Shown: piece after piece, positions 23,436 through 35,078 of the stretch
Layout of the letters: the number at the start of each line of letters is the position of its first letter
Position numbering within the stretch: the first letter of the stretch is position 1
NCBI RefSeq assembly: GCF_015706575.1
Contig: NW_024037051.1
Coordinates: 15,411,016 to 15,475,015, forward strand
Direction of reading: 5' to 3'
Length of the DNA stretch: 64,000 nt
Source: Patiria miniata
Taxonomy: Eukaryota; Echinodermata; Asteroidea; Valvatida; Asterinidae
Translations under genes and position numbers: made by a program
The notes under the pieces: generated by a model
Told to the model about the DNA's origin: nothing
What the model saw: the letters and a program-made list of their open reading frames with translations, nothing else
Database searches by the model: none

Positions 23436-25790
23436 TTCCACCGTGTCATTCAATGTCAGCAGTTTGTCTTGAAATCATTTTAAATTGTTCTGAAACCTCT
23501 GTGTGTCTGTGTAAATTAGTATCTTGAGTACAAGTGCATGTAGTTACTTCTGTAATTGAAAAAGAGGCCTTGGTATGGGTTTTTTTTTTCTCCCGGACGC
23601 CTTGAACTAAACCTCGACACTGAAATGGGAATTAAAATGCTGTCCAAAATAGTATGAGACAATGAACTAGGTGTTTATCAACATACCCTTGAATCCTTTT
23701 GGGTTTATATTAAGACTTGTTGGAATGCATTGCATGCCCTTGGTCATAACCAAGACCTTGACTTACAAGTCATTTTGACGTCAGAGGTGTTTTATATTTA
23801 ACTAGTTATAATTAATCATTTGTGTTTGTATATGTACTCATTATGTTGACATGATTTGTGTTGTGAAAGAGAATTTTATGAGGGTATACTACAGCTCGAA
23901 CAAAATCAAACCGGTATTCAGTAAAAGAAAAGTTTTGTCCACAAACTTAGAAAGTGAAAAATGACGGTTGTGAAGTTTTGATATGCACCTAGAAATTTGG
24001 GCGACAATTATTGCCTAACTTTCCGAAACCGTATGCGTGAACTGATCCTTGAGAGGGTACTGGCTATTAAGCGTGTCATTGATAATAGTGATGCAGTGTT
24101 TTTCATCCTTGGGGGAGGATTAACTGCTATCGTATGAAGCCAAGCAAGTAACTTTTTTTGTCCCAAATGACGCCCGGTAATTCTTCCCCAGTAGTAACGT
24201 TGATGATCACGAATTGATCATTGTAGCGCACCGCACCCCAGTGACTAAACGTATAACCTGAATCATGATAATTGTCTGGCCAAACCGATAATTGTTTTGT
24301 GAGAAAAAGTTCTGGAAAGAACTCGTGTGCTTGCAACTGGCTGTACTGGTCAGTGAAACCGCAATCCAAGCTCTCCAACAACAAAACTTTTTCGTCAAGT
24401 TTTGAAAGGATACGATTCAGCCACATGTACATGTATTCTTTTTTTCGCGGATGCAGTTTTCCCCTGTGTGGTTATAACTTCCCGAGAATCGTGACGTCAT
24501 TTGACGCAAGCTCTCTTGTGAACAACCATCCGCAGGAAACGCACAAATAAGAATGAAATGCCAACTTTTCAAAATCCTTTTTTAAAACTTCCCACAACTT
24601 GACCGATTGGTGTCATCATTGGGCAACATTAGTTGTGTACGATTTTCCACATGACAAATTTGACTAAAGCCAACTGAAAAGGCAGAAGTACTGTGATGTG
24701 AAGCGGGAATAAGCTTTATGTGCACATGTGATCCGTTAAATAGTTCTTTCAAATCGTTTAATCAACCGGCGATGATTTATCGCTTTCCGGTCCTTGATTC
24801 CTGTGAAATTGGTCATACATCACTCCTCACTATGCAGTTTCCTGATTGGGCTTGTTAATTGAATCGCGATAAATCATTGGAGTGAGGTAGATGGCAGTCG
24901 GGATTGAAGGGTCGAGTGTGCAGGTAAAACTGGGATTATTTCGAGCAGCGCTAGGAAACTCGGAGACCGTTTACATCTTCACATGCAGCATAAACGCTGT
25001 TGCAGCTTTGAGCATCAACGCGCGCCGGTATAGCGCTTCTTCACAAACCAACACAGACATCAGAGTGTCCTCGTTCATAATAAGTACTGTTCCTTGTGAG
25101 TTCTTATACGCTCTCGGCAAGTTGTCTGCTTTTTTCGCAATAATCCCGCTATTTGACGCAACTCCTTGCCGAAGGGGGTAACTAGACTGCGATTATACAA
25201 AAAAGAACGAGGCTAGAAAAACATGCGACTCATAGACGAGTTACAGTCCAAAGTGGGAGATTATGTGACACTTCAATGAGACTAATTACTAACTTCTTGA
25301 CACACAAATTCAGATAGCTTCCGGCCCAGTAGGGTGCACACTCTGTCCAATCATGAATGGGCAAGAAACTATTATTGAAAACTTGATGGCGCTGATACGG
25401 TGCCTTTGTGGCTGTGACCGAGGCCAAAAAGTTGTAAAATTGTCGAGAATGACCTTAAAAGTTAATCTTACTTCTTTCTTCATTACATTACAGTAATCTT
25501 TCCAAATTAACAGTAATTCTACTCGAACAGAATAGTGTTAATCACTGTAAGTGGTGCTAGAAGTCAATAGCTGAGATTTTCAAGGACCAAACATTATGAG
25601 ATTTGGGGCCTTCTTATGAAAATACCGTTCGGTGACTGTTGACGAACTTCACACTGGTATGGTAGAAGGGGAAGGTATTTTTCAACACCCAAGGTCTGCC
25701 GGTGATAAAGGGCAGATCCTAAGGTCAGCTCTCGCTGTTCAAACACCTGTCAACATTCAGCATACAACATCAGCCGGACCCCGTTCAGTC
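23436..25790. other. Spacer between DDX10 and the astacin gene
   Basis: About 2.35 kb without a recognised gene. It is AT-rich up to about 24100. The 24130-24530 stretch carries one unusually protein-like minus-strand ORF, listed separately. From about 24480 the sequence becomes richer in CG dinucleotides towards the astacin promoter. No transposon ends were recognised. Confidence 0.5.
24127..24432 (-). CDS. Unrecognised ORF, 101 codons, uncertain
   Basis: Open from ATG (24432) to TAG, with an in-frame ATG two codons later and a stop about 16 codons upstream. The product has an amino-acid mix unlike random AT-rich translation: aromatic-rich, with segments such as FTDQYSQLQAHEFFPEL, HDSGYTFSHWGAVRYND and TTGEELPGVIWDKK. 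I do not recognise a family. It could be a small single-exon gene, a terminal exon or a relic of foreign DNA. No polyadenylation signal or splice context settles it. Confidence 0.25.
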   Translation of the reverse strand: MYMWLNRILSKLDEKVLLLESLDCGFTDQYSQLQAHEFFPELFLTKQLSVWPDNYHDSGYTFSHWGAVRYNDQFVIINVTTGEELPGVIWDKKSYLLGFIR

Positions 25791-25797
25791 AGATGTG

Positions 25798-25833
25798 CAT
25801 AAATAGCGGGATCGGCAGTGGACGTCATCAGTA
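25798..25833 (+). promoter_or_regulatory. Candidate astacin core promoter
   Basis: CATAAATA at 25798-25805 is followed about 30 bp later by TCAGTA (25828-25833), the spacing of a TATA box and an initiator. A GACGTCAT CRE-like word lies between them. This would give a 5' UTR of about 0.58 kb before the ATG at 26413. Inferred from motif spacing only. Confidence 0.35.
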
Positions 25834-26412
25834 CGGGCGTGTTGGATTTCCGGACTTGGCGATCTTTATTAAACCCCGTGAAGTAGTTTGAAGACTTTTA
25901 GTCCTGTGGATTTTTTTTTCTGCTTTTACGTAAACAACTTGGTAGTTTGAACTTGACGAAATTGGATCTAAAACCTCTTATGGATGATATTGGTTCTAAC
26001 TGTGAAATCTGCGTATGTCGTCTGACGAAATAAATTGGGACCAATTTTTGCGCTTCCACGGCAACCCGTAATAATACCATTCCAAGTGGATTACACACCG
26101 ATCACTCCCCACTGGAAACAAAAGTGCTCCTGACCACATTGTCTTGTACACGCTGCTTCGTAGAAAAATCCTGCAGTTTTACGTTACAAAAACACCATCC
26201 GTCCAGTCGTTTCCTTCTGTTTAGTCTGACCACCTACACCAACTTCCTAGTTCGGTAACTTCCGTTCCTGTGAGCTGCTCAAAAGTACAAGCACAAAGTT
26301 CCTTGCTCAGTACAACGTGTACATGAACATACGATTTTGTTTTCATCTCGCGGACATAATTATTCTAACGTGGAGTATTATTCGTCAAGGATTCAGCTTG
26401 CTCGGCGCAAAC

Positions 26413-29400
26413 ATGGAGCCAACCCTTCTCTTTCCGAAATCGAAATCAGAGTCGTCGTTAAAACTATCATCAGTACTTTTATGTCTACTTGGCGCATTTG
26501 TTTTCATTGACGTAACTCACGCACGACCGTTGTGTGGAGGCAAGCCAAGTAAATCTGACACTGAAGATGCCACGTTTTCTCCGGGAGTGGAGGGCGGCGA
26601 GGCGCGCTTGGAGTCATCCTCGAGGGGGCCAGAGGCGTTGGTTGACCAGGAGGAACCGCTGGAGAACAGGAGGAGCTCACCGGGGACCGATGGAAGAAGG
26701 CCGTGGGAAATAAACGAAGGTATAATTTCCAAATTAAGAATGTACTTGCAAGATACAGACTCTTTTAGGTCTTCAGTATGCATTTTGTGTAGCTGTTACG
26801 TAATAGTCATGTAAGTAGCCGAACTGCCAGTGAGACTTTCAAGTGCCAACCCAACCTTGGGGAGGAGCCACTGCCGGAGTGCAGGATTTAAACTTTAGAA
26901 CAGTACCTGCCAAAATGTTGGTTTCTCTTAAGAACACACCTTGCTTAAAATACGTAATTTGACACGTAAAATGAAAAATAAGTATAGTCCAATAATGCGG
27001 GATCCAGCACTGATGTAAAATAAAACATGTCCTGCAAAATAATGTAAAGCTTGTAAGATGTACCAATTTTTCGATGTTGGGTATTGGTAGCACCAATTCC
27101 CGTGTACTTTGCTGATACCAACGGGCTCTCTCCTGATCGGTGTTCTCTGCGTGGTCTTTTCAATGTCACGCTGCGTCACAGCATACACCTGCCTGCCTTA
27201 CCTATCCTCTCTTTAACATTAATTTAAATTCGGACATGTTTTTTTCTCACAGTGTTCTGGTATTGGGTTGTACATCGTGTCTTCCCATACCTCTGTTGGG
27301 TCGAGGAATATTTCTGCCTGATGTCTGCATATATGCCTACTCTTAATGGTTACATATTCAGGTCTTGAAAACATTTTTGGGCACCTTTTTTCAGTAACAT
27401 AAGAGTTTCCCTAGATTTTGATCGGCAAAAATCTGTTAATTTTTAGGAGGCCTTTTGCTGTCATTACAGTAAAGGTTATGTCCGACCGGGCAGTGCGGGT
27501 TCAAGGCAGCACAGCTTGCGAGGACAAACCGGTCGCACTGACCGGAAGTCATTACGTCTACTTTCAGGAAAGATGAACGACCTTTTTACAAGAACATTCT
27601 TTGTTCATTAGATAATGTTATGGTCTTTAACATATTGTGAGTCATTCGGAGATGTGGAAGAAATCAAATCTGCAAGATTTCTGCTACTCTTCGTAAGAGC
27701 ACTTGAGTTTTTACAGAACATCTATCATAATTACACCGGTATCCGCATGCATTCGTTGATTATGTACATGTACAACCATGGAGGACGGAATAGTTTTCCT
27801 CCATCATCTGGTACAACATTGGCTACCAAATTAAGTAATTTAGAGCAAGGTGTTCGGCGCAGTAAAGTTCAAAATCTTTTGGTGAAGGATTTCATCGGTT
27901 TTTTTTTATCAGGATGTGCTCTGTATACACACGTCAGAGAGTGTATACTACGCTTGTTTTTAAAATAAACAGAATAAATGGACAGCCGAGCAAGGAAAAT
28001 AAATATAATCTTTGGCAAACGAAAACAGTGATGGCAAAAGGTCGAGGTTGGGCTGGTTATTTTCTTAATAAAACTTTCATAAAATTATATGTAAATGGTA
28101 TGTACCTTGAATGCCTGAATATTTGTAAACTAACTTTGTTTTGAAGCGCTAAGTTTGTTCTTAAAAATAATGACGAATTAGATGTATAAACTTGTGGATT
28201 TTTCTCATTTTTTTCTCAGTGTTTTGTTTTCAGAATTTTGTTCCTTTTTCCTGTAGGTTTGTGCCCTCCACCACTGGCCCACCTGTGTACCATCACTATA
28301 CCGGGACCAAGCGGTGGAAGTAAGTACTTTTTCATTTTAAGGATTTGTACTGGAAAGAAAATTGTGAATAGAAGTAGGTCAACTAAAGACTTGAAGCGAG
28401 TGTAGAATGTTAGGAAACTGAAGAGGAATTGGAAAGGGGAAAGTAGTATTCGAAATGCTCGTCATTGTACATGTAGGCCTATGTCAATTTATTTTCGTTT
28501 TTCGTGTAGTCATTTTTTATCGGACTGAAACATCAGTCAACTCGAAGAAGAGGAGCTTTCGTTCCCACTTTCTTCTAACAAATTAGAAGCTAAATATTGA
28601 CTTCTCCTAGGTTCACGTGTCTTTCCTTATTATGCCCTCGCAGCTCAACAGGCCTTCGTCACGCCATTCTTCGAGGGAGATATCATCTTAGATCCAGGCA
28701 CACGTCGCAATCTCGGCCTGGCCAACATGCTGCAGCGGGCCGATAGTACGATGCAGCGGCGGGCCATGCGCAACCATCGCACCCGTGCGCGGTCCGCTAG
28801 TGTGCGTACCACGCGGGCCGTGGTCAGGCCCACGGTCCAGCGCTGGCCGGACGGGATCATACCGTACATCATCAGTGATGATTTCGGTGAGAAAACTCTA
28901 CTTTCTCTCCTAACTTCATTGCCACAGTTTACTGTTTTGAACTTAAAATCTGTTCTGTTGAATAACGTTTGACAGCACTGCAGTCGTCAAACTAGAAAGC
29001 AAGCTTTATTAACAAGATGATGGATGGTATTGGCCTATATTTAGAAATTTGGTAAAAATGCTCGTCAGGATTGAATATTAATTTGCCTAATACGAATTAA
29101 TTCCAAGCTTTTGTTCTTCGTCTTTCAGCCCCAGACACAGCCAAGTTGATCCGAAACGCCTTGAGGCACTGGGAGAGACAAACCTGTCTAGAGTTCAGAG
29201 AGAAGAAAGCTAAAGACCAAGATTATCTCCACTTTGCTTATTACCCTGGGTACGAAATTTAATGAGTTAAATCTGTGCTCGGGCTCAGGTTCTGAATTGG
29301 GCCTTGAGGAATTGACGTTCACTACTTGGGTAGATACTATAGGGAGGGGTGTGGCATCATTGGGGGGCGGAATCACTTTTTCTTGGAAGGGGTCAACAGA

Positions 29401-30991
29401 TTAATGTCAAAAATAAGATTAAATTCTGCTGGATGTTTGATAATATGCTAGTTTTCAAGAATAGGTGTACTTCCTGTTTGGGTGATTTTTTTTCCAACTT
29501 TCACTCGGGAGGTAACACACTGAGTACACAAGTGTTCATACGTCGGTGAAGGGCAAAACCTAATTTGAAACTTTGGATTCTTACAACTTATTAGGGGAAC
29601 AAATGCTAGAGTGTAAAATGGCGTGTGAAATTTGTCATCCCAATAAGGTAACATCAGACCACGCCCCTTCAAGAATTTGTCTGATCCTTTCTCTTTCTTT
29701 TACAGTTGTTGGTCGTATGTTGGGAGGCAGGGAGGGGAGCAGATCATCTCTATGGGGCCAGGCTGTGCCGTCTTTGGTACCATTGTCCACGAGATTGGCC
29801 ATGCCGTCGGCTTCTGGCACGAACAGAGCCGGCGCGATCGTAATAAGTACATCAACATCATGTACAAGAACATCGTACCGGGCACGGAAGAAAACTTTGG
29901 CCAGATAGACCCTGCTAACGTCACCAGCCTGGGCTTCCCCTACGACTATGAGAGCATCATGCACTACGCTTCCAACGCCTTCACGGCAAACGGCCAGCCT
30001 ACCATCAAGATCAAAAAGATTGGCAGGAAACTCGGGTTCCGCCTGGGTCAGCAGGGAGGGTTGAGCCCGCTGGACGTGGCACAGGTCCGGGCAATGTACG
30101 GCTGTAACCAGAAGAAAATGGCCCAGGAGACAACAGGTATGGGAAGCCTTATCATATATCCTACCTACTCTGAACTCATCAAAATCTAACAGATTTTGTA
30201 GGATTTTGGTAGGATCAGGGCTAGAGATCCCAGTTACTGTTAGTTTACATCGCGTTTGCTGTTCTAATCATATTTTGAAAGAACGACAAATGCGGCATTA
30301 CTGCAGAATTTGGTTTTGGTAGATTCAGGAAGATTCCTGGCAAATTGCCTAGGGACCTAGGATTAATTTATGCAATTTGCTTTTGAAATCGACATCAAAA
30401 ATCCAATTTAAATATCTTCCATAAATCTAATACCACAACAGGTCTTTGTTTTTCCACCCTAAATCTTCATGGAAATATAATATGCGTGTGTCAAATGTGT
30501 TTACATTTCAAACAATTTAGACATTGACAGTTTGGGAGATGGGGCTTGACAGCTGAATTGGTAGAATGTTGGTATAGTGTGACAGAGGTCAATTTCCAGT
30601 CAATTTAAGTTCAACTAAATTTTGTTTTGAAATAAACCTAACCATTATATCAGTGTAGGTTCAATCATTTTTTTAATGTAGTGGTATTTTTTTCATTTCT
30701 GAAATTCCTGCAGAAGAGTGTACAGTCAGCAAGCACGGTGACGGCCGAAAATACAGAGGCACACGCGACTACACGGTGTCCGGGGCCACCTGCCAAAAGT
30801 GGAACTCGCAGTGGCCTCACAAGCAGGAATACTGGAAGGAGGAACCGGCCAGGAACGAGAAACAAGGCCTAGGGGACCACAACTACTGCCGCAACCCCTC
30901 CGGCAAGATGGAACGACCCTGGTGCTTCACCACGCTCAAGAAGACGCGGTGGGAGTACTGCGACGTCAAGATTTGCGACAGGGAGACGTGA
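26413..30991 (+). CDS. Secreted astacin metalloprotease with C-terminal kringle domain
   Basis: Six exons: 26413-26719, 28257-28319, 28644-28886, 29129-29249, 29706-30136, 30714-30991. Junctions are GT-AG and phases agree, giving 480 residues. A hydrophobic stretch (LSSVLLCLLGAFVFIDV) within residues 1-44 fits a signal peptide with a long n-region; an in-frame ATG at 26323 is an alternative start. The prodomain has the astacin aspartate-switch motif FFEGD (132-136). Processing is likely after RTTR (178-181), just before the catalytic domain (about 182-378). Zinc site HEIGHAVGFWHEQ: His273, His277, His283, catalytic Glu274; Met-turn SIMHY (328-332). The four astacin cysteines are Cys224, 246, 265 and 378. 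Exon 6 alone encodes a kringle (391-476) with all six cysteines. There is no CUB or EGF domain, unlike BMP1/tolloid. Substrate unknown; it should act outside the cell or in the secretory path. Confidence 0.95.
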
Positions 30992-31077
30992 AGAATTGTA
31001 GTGTGAATCTTGAATCATGGTTTAGATGCAGCTGGAGTGGTACTACATACTGTACAGTACTTCGGGTGAAATTGTTG

Positions 31078-31290
31078 ACTTCTTTGAAAGTTTTAGAACA
31101 CTGGAGAAATTAAAAAGAATTTGCAGAAATGGGTTAGGGAGGTTGGAGGGTAACATTTTCCCATAGGTTTTAGAAAAACTTCTTTGAAAGTTTTAGAACA
31201 CTGGAGAAATTAAAAAGAAATTAATAAGAATTTGCAGAAATGGGCTAGGGAAGTTGGAGGGTAACACTTTCCCATAGATTTCAGAAAGAT
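31078..31290 (+). repeat. 100-bp tandem duplication in the astacin 3' UTR
   Basis: ACTTCTTTGAAAGTTTTAGA begins at 31078 and again exactly 100 bp later at 31178. Both copies continue to a CCCATAG word, the second with an insertion of about 11 bp. It begins 87 bp after the stop codon. Confidence 0.9.
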
Positions 31291-31677
31291 TTATGTAAAT
31301 TCGTTGCATTGTTCTTATACATGTATCTTGCAGAGTTTGTAGTCAAGTATTATCACAAGCCCAGTCTCGGGTAACAGGGGGTGAAGAATAACTAAAGAAT
31401 GCTTTCGTCAAGTTGATTGGCAAAGCTTGTGACATGTCTGTAGGACTTACGTGCCATGACTTGAGGCTACAATTCTGACATATTATGTATATTGTTCTTC
31501 TCTACTTCTTGTATCATGGTTGTGTTTGATATTTTGATGTATAATGCGATCAACATTTTAAGATGTATTTAATTGTTTGTGTTACATGTATTTCATTTTG
31601 CTGCCATATCAGTTAACTTGCCGTTTTTAGTTTTTGATCAGGACTGTAATGAATTAACACTTTGCATTCAGAATCAA

Positions 31678-31683
31678 AATAAA
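31678..31683 (+). terminator. Astacin gene polyadenylation signal (proximal)
   Basis: The first AATAAA after the stop; a second AATAAA is at 31990-31995. Either would end the transcript before the LYRM2 3' UTR on the other strand. Confidence 0.5.
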
Positions 31684-32110
31684 ATATGTACAGGAATATC
31701 AGATATTTCTCTTTTACATTGCATTATATAGATATTTATTTTAAAAGAAAAAGGTGTTACAACAGCATACCTGGAAAACCTTACAAGGTCAATTCTTTTT
31801 TCCAAATTTTGTATGTACATAATATCTACATGAATTATCACTAGTTATTTACAAAGCATTTTTTGACGTTCTTTTTGTTAAGTTGCTGCCTTAGATCTTA
31901 TTACTACATGTATTTATTTTGTAACATTAGTTTTCATGTACACCTCAACTATTATTTATAATGAACTTTGTGAAATAATCTAGAAAACCAATAAATTAAT
32001 GTCATAATGTGCTTTCTGCACCGCCGACCTCTGACTGTCTGTTAACATTCCGGTCCCTTAAAATCCAAACTTTACTGCTCTGTTTAGGGTACATGTATAA
32101 AGAAGGCACT

Positions 32111-32116
32111 TTTATT
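32111..32116 (-). terminator. LYRM2: LYRM2 polyadenylation signal
   Basis: Minus-strand AATAAA (TTTATT on plus) about 320 bp after the LYRM2 stop. It lies only about 115 bp from the distal astacin signal on the plus strand, so the two genes are tightly convergent. Confidence 0.5.
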
Positions 32117-32435
32117 TGTTATCAAAGTGGTGACCTTTCCAACTGAAAGCGGGCACGTTAAAGGTTCCCAAACAAAATACAGGCATCTTTGCTTCTTTGG
32201 CTTCTTGTACATTGATATTAACCAATTGCACACTCTTTACAATGCAGTGGTTCTTCTACTTCAGAATGGTACAAATGTTTGCTTCAATTCACAAAATGTT
32301 GGTTTTTCTCATCCACTGGTGGAATCTAGGATCTGCCGAACAAAGGCAAGGACAGTATCTCTGTGCTGTAGTAATTGTCACTGGAATAAGATTGACGTTG
32401 ATAGAGCATCACTAGCTCCTAGACGTCCACTTGCA

Positions 32436-33455
32436 TCACCTGGCAAGGATCACAGTGCTCTCTATTTCCCTCAGCGTTCTCTTGCCTTGGGTGAGGAGCA
32501 TGCGGATGGCAATCTGTGAAACAGAAATTGACAACTTTTAAAGACCACTTATTATGAAAGGCCAAGAACTTCGTAAGAGGCCTAGACATGGGAATCATTC
32601 ATGAAACTGTTGGGTTTTCATTCAAGGTACCTCATCCTGTTGCTTCTTGTTCTTCTTGAATTCCTCCCTGGCCCATTGTCTCAATTCCTCCCTGTCCGTC
32701 TTGTCTGGCACTCGCCTCAGAGATCGCTGGATGTCTCGGTACAGACCTAAGACTTGCTGTCTCAGCAGAAACTAATCATCACGGGAGGAGACAAACAAAG
32801 TTAGGATTAGGACTTAGACTTTTTGATTATCTCAGGAAGCTTAGATAGCATTGCAAGTCCTTTGTTATCGTGTAAAGGAATGCAAAATATAGCTACCATT
32901 TTATAAAAAGCAAATAGGCCTAGCTCCAACCCTTTGGCTTTAGTTTGTCCCTTATCCTGTATTCTTCCGAATTTCAAGCATATATCAAGGATATATATTT
33001 TTTCTAACAAACTTTACCCTCTAGCTGTCGAATTTGCTTGGGAAAAACAAATACATTGTAGGCCTTAATCATTAAGGCCTACTTAATATTATTAGCTCTA
33101 TTATAATCAGGACCTTAGCTTAGTTAACTGACGTAACAAAAGTAAACACCAAGGGAGACTCGGACAATTTTACTCTTTTTTAGGCCTAACCATTGCTAAC
33201 CATCTGACCTGTGACCGTGCTTGCTAACGTTAGAAAACGTCCGAGTTAGTTGTTAGTGAAAAAAACATGGCATCACGATGACGCATTATGCCATTAATTG
33301 TACCATTAATTCTAGTTTCTGGCCCATTCATTTCCACAGACTATTTTAACGCTGCTGCAACAATTGTTGAGGTTAAGATTGACTAAAAGTACAATTGTTC
33401 GCTCATTATTTACCTGCTTCAGTGTCAAGGCTTTGGGTATCTTGGACGCTGCCAT
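32436..33455 (-). CDS. LYRM2: LYRM2, LYR motif-containing protein 2
   Basis: Small mitochondrial matrix protein of the LYR (Complex1_LYR) family, whose members assist Fe-S protein or respiratory complex assembly through acyl carrier protein; human LYRM2 has been linked to complex I. Three exons on the minus strand, all phase 0: 33455-33414 (MAASKIPKALTLKQ), 32771-32631 and 32513-32436, giving 86 residues against 88 in human. The LYR tripeptide itself is GLYRDI in exon 2, followed by the family Phe in REEFKKNK, and the C-terminal IRMLLTQGKRTLREIE aligns with human IRMMITQGNMQLKELE. The exons are too short to stand out as ORFs. The ATG overlaps a cluster of AGAGGGCG motifs. It is convergent with the astacin gene. 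Confidence 0.93.
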
Positions 33456-33462
33456 TTTGTAG

Positions 33463-33911
33463 CCCGCCCTCTATTGCAATCAAAACATATCGGTTGAAAA
33501 ATCAGTAGAGGGCGGGCTGCAATTTTATGTCGAAAAAAAATGCATGACAGAGGGCGGGCTTTAAATTTAATAATAAAAAAAATAGATATCTTAAAAGCTA
33601 CAGAGGACGCGCTTCAAATAGTTGGACAAGTGGGAAAGTATTTCAATAGAGGGCGCGCTTCAATTATTGTACATGAGGCTTTTTTCAAACCTCGGCGTCG
33701 TCGCCGCTTAGCTACAGCTACATCGCTTAAGTAATAGCCCACACATAGACGAAGCCGGGGTTTGGAAAACTGCCATGTGACTGAAGGTCAGTAGAGGGCG
33801 CTCTTTTTGTTTGAAATTTGTTAAAATTTCAACAGAGGGCGTGCTTCAAATTTTCAACAGAGGGCGTGCTTCGTTTTGGTTTTATCAGAGCCCTTCAACA
33901 GAGGGCGTGCT
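33463..33911. promoter_or_regulatory. LYRM2: Cluster of nine AGAGGGCG-type motifs at the LYRM2 promoter
   Basis: Copies near 33465 (inverted), 33504, 33547, 33601 (AGAGGACGCGCTT), 33644, 33789, 33831, 33856 and 33896. The usual extended form is CAACAGAGGGCGTGCTTC. The string CAGTAGAGGGCGCT at 33790 fits the CTCF core closely. The spacers between copies differ in sequence and length, so this is not a plain tandem array. They begin a few bases upstream of the LYRM2 ATG and extend about 450 bp. Confidence 0.65.
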
Positions 33912-34891
33912 TTCAGTAGCCACTAATTAAAAAGGATTTTGATTTTTGAATTAAGTTTGGTATTTGTAAGCTGAACTAAACCACAGAACTTAATTTACTG
34001 ACATTAAAACACAGGATATATTTGTGTCATCTTCTTTAAATGAACATTTATTCTGAGTATGTACATATTAAATAATAAGTGGAATTTAATAAGCATTACA
34101 ATTTATACACAATTGTTTCTTCATATTTTTTTTTTATACAACCACAGTTTACAAAGTACCGGTACATCCAAGACAAGTGAAGTCACATTCCACATGCATT
34201 AATAGACATCACATGATTTTCTACCTTAAGTCAGCAGCGCAGCATAAGCCTGTTCATATGTCTTGCAATGCCTGTATCAACTTCCTGAAAACAAACTAAT
34301 ATAAGGTAAGGAAGAAAAGGTAATGAAGTTATAGCTGCATTTGAAATACTACTTTGATGCAAGTATTGATGATGCTCCTAGGACTAAGTACAAGTACAAC
34401 CTGACGTCACCCTTTTACTACACAATTGTGTAGAACCAATCAGTGCTTTTTCAGATACATCTCCAATATATAGTTATGACGTAAATTTAATATGCCCCCT
34501 TCTTTCACAAACGTTTTCAGCTAGGGTTTCACATGAAACCTAGTGTTATAATATATTTTGCTATACTGAACAATTATGAATGTAATGACCTTTTTAACAT
34601 GTGTTTAAGATTCACACAACTCATGACTTTTGACCTGAACCCCCCAGTGTTGGGGGGGGGGGGGGGTGTTACGGAATTGTCTCATGGCAAGTTACCAGTC
34701 AAATTTCATGGCAATACATCACGTCTCACTGAAGTTAGCGCAGTGACTCCAGTGCTTTCATTCATGCCTATTCATTAACCTTTGACCTGTAGCCTCCAAA
34801 TTCATGAGGTTCCATCTAACTCCCACTAGCAGACTATGTACCTGTCAAGTTTCATGACAGTGTATCAAATAGGCCTATAACTTGCATTATA

Positions 34892-35078
34892 CAGTCAACT
34901 CTTGTTAGTACAAACTCTGTTAATACAAAATTCTGGTTATAACAAACATAAAACCTTGGTCCCGACTGTGCATTTAAGCACACAATGAATGGGACTGATG
35001 TTCCTCTTAATAAAAAATTCTGATATAACAAACAATTTGGCTAGGTCCGAACGAGTTTGTTATAACGAGACTCGACTG
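34892..35078 (-). mobile_element. 187-bp pogo/Tigger-like MITE, copy 2
   Basis: Inverted relative to the copy at 1295-1481. Its ends are CAGTCAACTC and GACTCGACTG and it is flanked by TA on both sides (34890-34891, 35079-35080), the target of Tc1/mariner-superfamily elements. Confidence 0.85.

Noticed and set aside
29635-29964. 109-codon minus-strand ORF
   Set aside because: Antisense shadow of the astacin catalytic exon.
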